Source: Elymus sibiricus (taxonomy: Eukaryota; Streptophyta; Magnoliopsida; Poales; Poaceae). From it: DNA of 64,000 bases. Below, one piece after another: positions 57,178-64,000 of this stretch. The notes below the pieces were generated by a model, which was given only the letters and a program-made list of their open reading frames with translations, made no database searches and was not told the DNA's origin. Position 1 is the stretch's first letter. Each line of letters starts with the position of its first letter. Location of the stretch: assembly GCA_039707655.1 (NCBI GenBank), contig CM077667.1, forward strand, positions 154,794,642 to 154,858,641, given 5' to 3'. The position numbers and the translations under genes are program-made.

Positions 57178-58694
57178 TGTAGGACCGAAAGTATGTCTAG
57201 AGGGGGGGTGATTAGACTACTTGACTAAATAAAAATCTAATTTTTCCTAATTTTAAGTGTTGGCAGATTTTAGCATTCATAGAAGTCAAGCACAGCCTGC
57301 ACATGCATGTCTAAGAGTATAGCAGCGGAAAGTAACAACAAGCATGAGTAGTAAAGGAAGGGTAGGAAGATCAAACGCAATTTGTAGACACGAAGATTTT
57401 TCCCGTGGTTCCGATAGGTGGTGCTATCGTACGTCCACGTTTATGGAGTCTTCAACCCACGGAGGGTAACGGTTGCGAGAGTCCACGGAGAGCTCCACCC
57501 ACAAAGGGTCCACGAAGTAGCAACCTTGACTATTCCATAACGCCTTCCATCCACGAAGGACTAGCCTCACTATGGGTAGATCTTCACGAAGTAGGCGATC
57601 TCCTTGCCCTTACAAACTTCTTGGTTCAACTCCACAACACGAAGTAGGAGGCTCCCAAGCGACACCTAACCAATCTAGGAGGCACCGCCCTCCAAAAGGT
57701 AATAGGCTCGCTAATGTCGATGAACTCCTTGCTCTTGTGCTTCAAGATGATAGACTCCTCAACACACAATCACTCTCTCACAGATTTGGCTTGGTAGAAG
57801 AGATTGGATTGGTGGAAAGCAACTTGGGGAGGCTAGAGATCAAGATTCATATGGTTGGAATGGAATGGCATGATCTCAACACATGAGTAGGTGGCTCTCT
57901 CTCAGAAAATATGATGGGGCAAGTATGGAATAGTTCTGAGTGCTTCACACTCGAGTAGGTGGTGGTGAAGGGGTATATATAGGCATCTCCAAAAATCCAA
58001 CCATTACACCTACAGTGACCAACTTGGTGACACCGATGTGTGAAACTCGGTGATACCGAAGTGACCAAAAGGCAGTAACTTTTGAATATCAGTGAGACCG
58101 ATATATAAATCTCGGTTGCACCGATTAGGTGACCAACGGTCAGATTGCCCAATCTCGGTGACGCCGATTCAATAAACTCGGTGGTACCGATTTTGTGAAT
58201 CGAGGTAACAGAAAGTTGGCAACCCAAACTCGGTGGCACCGAAGTGGAATCGGTTGCACCGATGTGCTAGGGTTTGGCATGGGTCTGTCTGAGTTTGAGA
58301 ATCGGTGGCACCGGGTGGAAAGTGTTGGTTGCACCGATTTTGGATATTTGACTTTGGACAGACTTTTGTGGAAGAGCTTGTGGGTGTTTTTGGTGACTAT
58401 CACTTGTGCACGTATGAGCATTTTGTTCACCAACAATACCTTACCCCCTTTTAATAGTATTGGCTTTCCTATGGACTCAAAGTGATTTCTCACAAAGTAA
58501 AATGTAGAGTCCTCTTGCTTGAAGCTTTGCCAATCCATTTCCTTGCATCTTGGGGTTATCCACAATCTCCACAATCCTTTTTGCCAATCCTATCATTGAA
58601 CTTTTCCTGAAATATGCTTAGTGGAAACATTAGTTCAATGACATATATGTTGTTATTAATTACCAAAACCACCAAGGGAGCAAATGTGCTTTCA
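57178..58694 (-). repeat. Cop-G 3' LTR
   Basis: Plus-strand TGTAGGACCGAAAG... to ...GTGCTTTCA, 1517 bp. Minus-strand TATA (CTATATATACCCC) at 57971-57983. Upstream of it on the minus strand is the CGGT-N3-ACCG cluster. Confidence 0.75.
58022..58338 (-). promoter_or_regulatory. Cluster of CGGT-N3-ACCG motifs in Cop-G U3
   Basis: About ten exact or near copies, e.g. 58048-58059, 58113-58124, 58156, 58179, 58230, 58250, 58303, with spacers GAT, TGC, GAC, GGT and GGC. The region starts about 45 bp upstream of the minus-strand TATA box. Confidence 0.7.
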
Positions 58695-58710
58695 ATCTCC
58701 CCCTTTTTGG
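58695..58710 (-). other. Cop-G polypurine tract
   Basis: Minus CCAAAAAGGGGGAGAT directly before the 3' LTR. Confidence 0.7.
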
Positions 58711-59174
58711 TAATTGATGACAACATATAGATCAAAGCTTCAACATATGATATAATCAATGAATATAATCGTCGCTTTGAGAAGTATGTGATAAGCAAGA
58801 GCTCCCCCTAAATTTGTGCATTATTTTGAAATTTGCGTTTGAATGCAAATGCACAATCGATTAGGTACATGGGGCACTTCTTCCATGTCACATACATCTT
58901 GGTGGTGTGCGAGAATAATAAGAGTTAATATCATAGCACAACACAATCAAGCAAAGGTGAATGATCATCTCATAAGCATCAAAAGATAGGAAATAGTAGC
59001 AACACACATCAAGCGTATGATCAAACACCACATAGTTCAACACAAACAAACCAAAAGACCAAATGTTTTTGAAAAAGCGATAAAAACCAAACGCTCTCTC
59101 ACTCGAAGCCAATAGATCTATATACACTTCTCCCCCTTTGGCAACAAGTTACCAAAAAGTTCAAAGAGATATAG
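58711..59174 (-). other. Cop-G non-coding 3' region
   Basis: About 460 bp with AGCTCCCCC (58801) and CTCCCCC (59131) motifs, i.e. minus-strand GGGGGAG repeats like those inside Cop-E. No coding frame. Confidence 0.5.
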
Positions 59175-61304
59175 CTAATCATTCTTGGGCTGATCTCCTC
59201 CGATTGTTGATGAAGGAGTTGAGAGAACTGCGTCGGCGAAGATATCGGCTGATGTCATGGATGGAGTTGGTGTAGCAATGGGAGGCACTGGAGGAGCTGA
59301 TGGAGCTGAAGTGACTATAGCAGGTGCTGATGAAGAAGGCCTCAACTCTGAAGCTGGCACTGTGGCTGATCTGGCCTGGGTAGTGAAGTGTGTGCCTGGC
59401 CTGATAGGAGAGTCATCCTCATCATCATCATCATCATCTGTAGAGTGAGGAAGAGGCACAGAGTCAACTTCCTTCTTGAGCTCATTAACTGTCTTGGTCA
59501 GCCCATCCACCTTGTCATTTAGGGTCTTGACTCTATTCTCAAAGATCCTGACAAGACTGTTCTGGTTCTCCAGTATGTCCTTGATGTCCTTCTGCATGCC
59601 CTGAACGGCAGTGATCAAGAGATCCATTTGCTCGTTCCTGGATCTAGGGACTTGAGCACTAGTGGCTCTAGCTGCCTCTGCCTCTGCCTGTGCTTGAGCT
59701 GCAGCTGATGTGGGATGTTCTGGGTCCATCACCACAACGGTGTCCTCTAAATCTGGCTGTAGGGGCAAATGGGGTCTGTCCAGAGCAAAGATGTGCTTCT
59801 CTAGCTTGGAGTTGATGAGCATCTGAATGTAGGGTGCATAGCAGCATGAGCGCTTCTGATCAGCAGCAACCCTCTTCATTGTCTCCACAATCAGATCCAT
59901 CACCCTTATCCTGGTGTGTCTATCAAGATGGATTAGCATGTTGATTGAGTGGCCTCGAATCATCTTCTCATCTCCTGACTTAGGCATCAATGTATGCCTC
60001 AAGATGGTGTTCATGGTGCGGAGGCCTGCCTAGAGGAAGTAAATAGATCCTAACTTGTGAGATTTCAAGTTAGCAGTAGGGATAGCATTGTACATGTCCT
60101 TCATAGCATCATGGCTCTCCTTGGATTCAGAGTAGACATCCAAGTCACCATCTTGCACCTCTGGGACTCCTAAGATGGTAGCCCATACCTCAACAGTAGA
60201 CTCATATCTAGCTCCTTCAGTCATCCATACAATTCTACCATCTCCATAGAAGTGAGCAGTGGAGTAGAATTGCATAATCAGCTCGTCGTTCCATGCAGTG
60301 AACTCTTTGCCAACAAACTCATCTAGGCCAATGCAATGAAAGTTGTCTTGAACATTTGGAAAGTAATCTTCATTAGCCTTGATGTACTTCCAGTCAACGT
60401 ATCTCATATCACTGACAGCTGGACTCTTGTCAAGCAAGATAGGCTCATAGAAATCTTGTTGTTCCTTGGTGTAGAACCTATAGTCCACAGATGTTTTCCT
60501 CCTCTGGGCATAAGGATCAATTGCTCTCCATGACCTCAAGCCCGAATCCTTCCTTTTCTTCATGTCTTCAGCAAGTGGATGGCTGGCATTGTGCTCTGGA
60601 AGGTGTGGTTTAAGCTTCATCAAAGCAGACATGGCATCCTCATCCATATCTCTGGAGGTAGTTCCCTTGTTCTTCTCAGAAGCTGGAATCTGTCTGGATG
60701 ACCTCTTGGACTTTTCAGCAGCAGCCTTCTTGGGGGCAGACTTGGTGCTCTTGGAGGTACCTTGCTTTGGCATAGCATCTGCCAAAAGCTTCTTTTGCTT
60801 CTTCTTGGGAGGGGCCTTGACAACTTGCTCTTCCTCCTCCTCCTCAGCAGCAGCACCAGCAGTCTCCTCTGGGTCCTCATACATGGATGTGGCCCTGCCA
60901 GTGACATAGACAATTCTCTTTCTGGCATGCTTCTTTTCTCCTGCCTTCTTAGGCATTGACCTCCTTGGGGGCTCAATGGTCATGGTAGCCCTAGCACTCT
61001 CAGGTGCCCTCATAGCCTCAGAACTGGCATATGTCTTGCTGACTACTCTCTTGGAAGAGGTGGCTTCATTTGCGGACTTCCTAGCAGCTTTGTCTTGCTT
61101 CTTGGCAAGAACTTCCTCTGGAATAAAATCAGAATCCTCCTCATCTGAATTCAGCTTCTTCCTGGCCCTAGTAGCAGCCTTGGGCAACTCATGAGAACTG
61201 GGGGTGCCTGGATCTGAAGAGGAACTAGACTCAGGACTAGTGCCTGAATCCAAATCAACACTCTGCTCTCTGAAGTTGTTCTCACTGTCCTCAGCCTCTG
61301 ACAT
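59175..61304 (-). pseudogene. Cop-G internal protein, putative plant transposon type
   Basis: Minus frame with ATG at 61302-61304 (MSEAEDSENNFREQ) and a single in-frame TAG at 60030-60032 (CAG-to-TAG type), about 710 codons in all. Residues 1-230 are Lys/Ser/Glu-rich, likely disordered with nuclear-type basic runs (PPKKKQKK). Residues ~300-440 resemble the 'putative plant transposon protein' domain (PF20167 type; e.g. CIGLDEFVGKEFTAWNDELI, ATILGVPEVQ). A helical segment and a predicted coiled coil (VQGMQKDIKDILENQ) follow, then an Asp run and a Pro/Ser/Ala tail. The acceptor-like TTCACAG just before the ATG suggests a 5' intron. Function unknown. Confidence 0.6.
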
Positions 61305-62523
61305 ATCTGACCCTGTGAATAGAGTGTAGAGGAGTAGAAGAGGATAAGTCATCACAAAATGCAGCTATTTTTGAAAGTTTGAACAGAAAAATCTTAGATG
61401 TAGTTCACAGCAAAAAAGAATTTCGGTGTCACCGAGTCAAAACATTCGGTGCTGCCGAGACTCACAATACTCTTAACAGAAACTTGGCAGCAGTTTCGGC
61501 CGGATCGAAAACTGCCACTCAGTTTCACCGAGTACTGTCCTCAGTAGCACAAAAATAAAATCGGTGGAGCCGATTTTTCTGACTCGGTATCACCGAGATG
61601 CGATTTTGCGGGCAACTAAACATAAAAAATTTCAATTCGCTAATCTAATGAGATTTCCAGTGGATGGAGAGGTTTGCAAATGGTGGATTATCGAAGGAAT
61701 AAACTTCAACCCGCAAGATTCTGACGGAGAGCGCAAAGAAGGGCCGGATCCATACCCTAACTTGGCGACGGATCCGCTACGGCGGCGACGGGGGTGAAGA
61801 TTCTGTCGGCGGCGGCGATTCCCAGCGGCGGAGACGCTCGGGGAGGCAAGGCGATGACCAGGGGTCACGAATCGGCAGCATAGGGTTTTGGAGGGGGCGA
61901 CGGTTTGAAGAAATTTTCAAAGGTCGGGTCCGCCTCTTATATACCCTCGGCTGTCGGTGACACCGATTCTAAATTTTCGGTGTCACCGAGTTCCTCAACT
62001 GTCAGCTGACAGGGAAACTCGGTGTAACCGAGAATATGGAATCGGTGGTACCGAGATTGAAAACCAGATCAACCCTAGGCATTCGGTGAGACCGAGATTT
62101 CGGGTTGGTTCCACCGAGATGCACTTGGGAGGTTTTAATGGTCAGTCCTTTGTCGATACGGAACTCCGAGTGCTCCTCACACAGAGGGATCGAAAAGTAC
62201 TTGTTCAAATTTTGTGATGCAGCATGAATAGAATATGAGGTGAGAAAGCATAGATAGCTAGAGAGTGGTCCTAGGCATTCTTGTCCATCCAATTGGAAAA
62301 AGAGAAAACAAAAGCCAAACAGCTACAATTGGATGTCCTCGAATGGATAAATAAATGCAGACCAACATGCTCACACAATAAGATGTCAAATGATATCATG
62401 GCAAACATGCACAAACATACTAGCATCTATCAAGCATTTTGGCGATGACGGAGTCATCTATATATGAGTATATTGACTTAGGAGCCAAGTAAGAATACTT
62501 GATCATAGGTCATACTCATCGTT
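61305..62523 (-). other. Cop-G upstream region with promoter-like features
   Basis: 1.2 kb before the ORF. A minus-strand GTATATAAG box lies at 61936-61944, CGGT-N3-ACCG motifs upstream of it (61954-62120) and more downstream (61420-61600), with a GC-rich, 5'-UTR-like stretch between. No gag or pol frame is seen. Confidence 0.5.
61936..61944 (-). promoter_or_regulatory. TATA box upstream of the Cop-G ORF
   Basis: Minus GTATATAAG followed by GC-rich DNA. It would start a transcript near 61905, about 600 bp before the ATG, with an intron likely between. Confidence 0.45.
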
Positions 62524-62594
62524 CACTACAGGAATCAGCTGCTTTGTCGTCTGCCATAGCGGATGGCAAAGGCATGAATGCCGGACGGCAAAGC

Positions 62595-62943
62595 CTTTGC
62601 CGTCTGCCAGCAGACGGCCAACAGTCCGGCCGAACAGCTGCCGGCAAAGGCCACTTTGCCGTCTGCTGGCAAACGGCAAAGAAGCAAAGGTCTTTGCCGT
62701 CTGCTGGCAGACGGCAAAGCAACTGGACGGCAGACAAAAGGTGTCAGCCTCGTTAGGGGGCTAACGGTGCTCTTTGCCGTTTGCTGGCAGACGGCAAAGA
62801 AGCAAAGGTCTTTGCCATCTGCTGGCAGACGGCAAAGAGGCCAAATAGGCCAGCCCAGGTTGCACAGGCTGCTGCCACGTGGCCTCTTTGCCGTCTGCTG
62901 GCAGACGGCAAACCTCTTTGCCGTCTGCTAGCAGACGGCAAAG
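62595..62943 (+). repeat. CACTA subterminal palindromes, seven copies
   Basis: Units near 62595, 62654, 62692, 62772, 62809, 62886 and 62916. Each is TTTGCCGTCTGC, two bases, then GCAGACGGCAAA, with at most a few changes. Such repeats bind the element's transposase in En/Spm-type transposons. Confidence 0.88.
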
Positions 62944-63282
62944 TGGCCATATAGCCCTTGTTTTTCTTGCTTTTTCTTAAATTCAAGCAATTTCACAGCA
63001 ATATATATGATATATATATATATATATTTCAGAATACTTTCATCCAACATGCACATCCCTGCCATATGGATATGATCATCCAACAAATGTATACCAAATC
63101 ATCACATATGTCCAAATTTCAACATATTACAAAGTTTCATCCATACATATACATAATTTCATCAATATTACAAAGTTGCATCCATAGGTATCAAGTTTCA
63201 CAAAGTCAAAACAAAAAATAAAGACAAGCACTCCATCAACGCAAGGGTCAGGTGATTTGAAGCAAATCTGCAAAATGAGAAA
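62944..63282 (+). other. CACTA internal AT-rich DNA
   Basis: Includes an (AT) run at 63003-63027. No coding frame supported. Confidence 0.5.
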
Positions 63283-63425
63283 GAAGAAAGTTAGAAGAAG
63301 AAGACTTGAAGAAGAAGAAGAAGAAGACTAGAAGAAGAAGAAGAAGAAGAAGACTAGAAGAAGAAAAAGAAGAAGAAGAAGAATATTTCTTCTCTTTCTT
63401 TTTCTCCTCTTCTTTTTTTCTTCTT
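63283..63425 (+). repeat. (GAA)n tract followed by (TTC)-rich tract
   Basis: AGA/GAA repeats from 63283 to about 63383, then TATT and a TTC/CTT-rich stretch to 63425, so the two form an imperfect inverted repeat. Confidence 0.85.
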
Positions 63426-63429
63426 ATTG

Positions 63430-64000
63430 CTTACTAGTGTCATTTTAGAGCCAACCTAGGTAAATAGGCCATTTTAGACCTAAATATGCTAAGTATGTCA
63501 TAAATGGACTAAAAAAAGCTAAGTATAAGTCATTTTAGAGCTAACCTAGGTAATTATGCCATTTCTGAGCTAATTAAGCATATTAAGTCATTTTGGAGCT
63601 AAATAGGTCATTTCTTAAGCATATTATGTCATTTTTGAGCTAGCTAAGCATATTAAGTCATTTTGGAGGAATAAATGCTAAGTATAGGTCATTTTAGAGC
63701 TATCGTAGGTTAAATAGGTCATTTTTGAGCTAATTAAGGTTGTTATGTCATTTTTGAGCTAGCTAAGCATATAAATTCATTTTTGGAGGAATAAATGCTA
63801 ACTATAGGTCATTTTGGTGCTATCCTAGGTTAAATAGGTCATTTTGGAGCTAATTAAGTTTGTTATGTCTTTTTTGAGCTAGCTAAGCATATAAAATCAT
63901 TTTTGCAAGAAAAAAGCTAATTATAGGTCATTTTTTAGCTCCTAGGTTAAATAGGTCATTTTTGAGCTAGTTAAGGTTGTTATGTCATTTTTGAGCTAGC
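63430..64000 (+). repeat. Tandem repeat, 120-bp higher-order unit of ~30-bp parts
   Basis: Sub-units of the type GGTCATTTTNGAGCTA recur about every 30 bp. The variant GGAATAAATGCTAA(G/C)TATA occurs at 63669 and again exactly 120 bp later at 63789, with a decayed copy at 63909. About 4.5 large units are visible, running off the window. Confidence 0.85.

Larger units (their letters stand above)
57178..62523 (-). mobile_element. Cop-G: copia-like element, minus orientation, 5' end outside window
   Basis: The left end is a complete LTR (57178-58694). The polypurine site and a two-part ORF on the minus strand follow. The LTR start on the minus strand (TGAAAGCACATTTGCTCC, then GGTGGTTTTGGTAATT) resembles the start of the Cop-E LTR, so I place it near copia, although no PBS or pol is visible. 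The expected TSD is TATAG (57173-57177). The CACTA element cuts it at 62523/62524. Confidence 0.65.
62524..64000 (+). mobile_element. CACTA DNA transposon, one terminus
   Basis: Begins CACTACAGGAATCAGCTGC, the CACTA terminal signature, followed within 430 bp by seven palindromic 'TTTGCCGTCTGC' subterminal units, as in the Jorge-type wheat CACTA group (name unverified). The three preceding bases, GTT (62521-62523), would be the TSD. No transposase frame is in the visible 1.48 kb; the other end lies outside. Confidence 0.85.

Noticed and set aside
59175..61304. Host gene candidate
   Set aside because: It lies between LTR-type sequences in the minus orientation of Cop-G, with a stop codon and a transposon-type domain, so it belongs to the element.
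62595..62943. CRISPR-like array
   Set aside because: Repeats are palindromic with variable short spacing, directly inside a CACTA terminus, in a plant genome.

Overview
This window looks like intergenic DNA from a large grass nuclear genome, most likely Triticeae (wheat, Aegilops, barley group). The evidence is the types of LTR retrotransposon present: a Sabrina/WHAM-type LTR opening TGATACGTCTCC, a BARE1/Angela-type 5' region, gypsy elements carrying antisense genes, and a CACTA element with 'TTTGCCGTCTGC' subterminal repeats. I found no host gene, rRNA, tRNA gene or CRISPR array. Essentially every base belongs to a nested stack of about ten transposable elements. Labels such as Gy-A are mine. 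Family names are from memory and unverified.

Left nest (1-34868). Ath-F (29049-34868) sits inside the gag start of an Angela-like copia element. Gy-B (1-938 plus 24884-29048) is inserted in the 5' LTR of Ath-F. Gy-A (939-24883) is inserted inside the integrase of Gy-B, with the target duplication AATAG/AACAG. Gy-A in turn holds Sab-S (5857-12530, TSD AGGCA) and Gy-C (12915-22199, TSD GCAGG). Both of these interrupt an antisense gene of Gy-A, whose frame can still be followed across both insertions. Gy-A, Sab-S, Ath-F and Gy-C have all lost most or all of pol and are non-autonomous in structure.

Right nest (34869-64000). A fragment of the Angela-like element (34869-35952) is cut on its right by Gy-D (35953-57177, minus orientation). 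Gy-D has gag, protease, RT, RNase H and integrase on the minus strand and a six-exon antisense gene on the plus strand. Copia element Cop-E (41676-52600, TSD GAAGG) interrupts Gy-D pol just upstream of integrase. Cop-G (57178-62523, minus orientation) is inserted in the 5' LTR of Gy-D. A CACTA transposon starts at 62524 and runs off the window.

Themes. Most coding regions carry a few in-frame stops, mainly of the CAG/CGA/TGG to TAG/TGA type, so they are read as decayed. All four gypsy elements (Gy-A, -B, -C, -D) keep a spliced-looking gene on the opposite strand near the 3' LTR. Three are of the 'putative gypsy type transposon' kind. The one in Gy-B instead looks like a B3-type DNA-binding protein with its own TATA box. 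The most unusual non-coding signals are a stem-loop array with a shared TGCTTCACTTA loop in Sab-S and Ath-F, and clusters of the inverted motif CGGT-N3-ACCG upstream of the TATA boxes of Cop-E and Cop-G.
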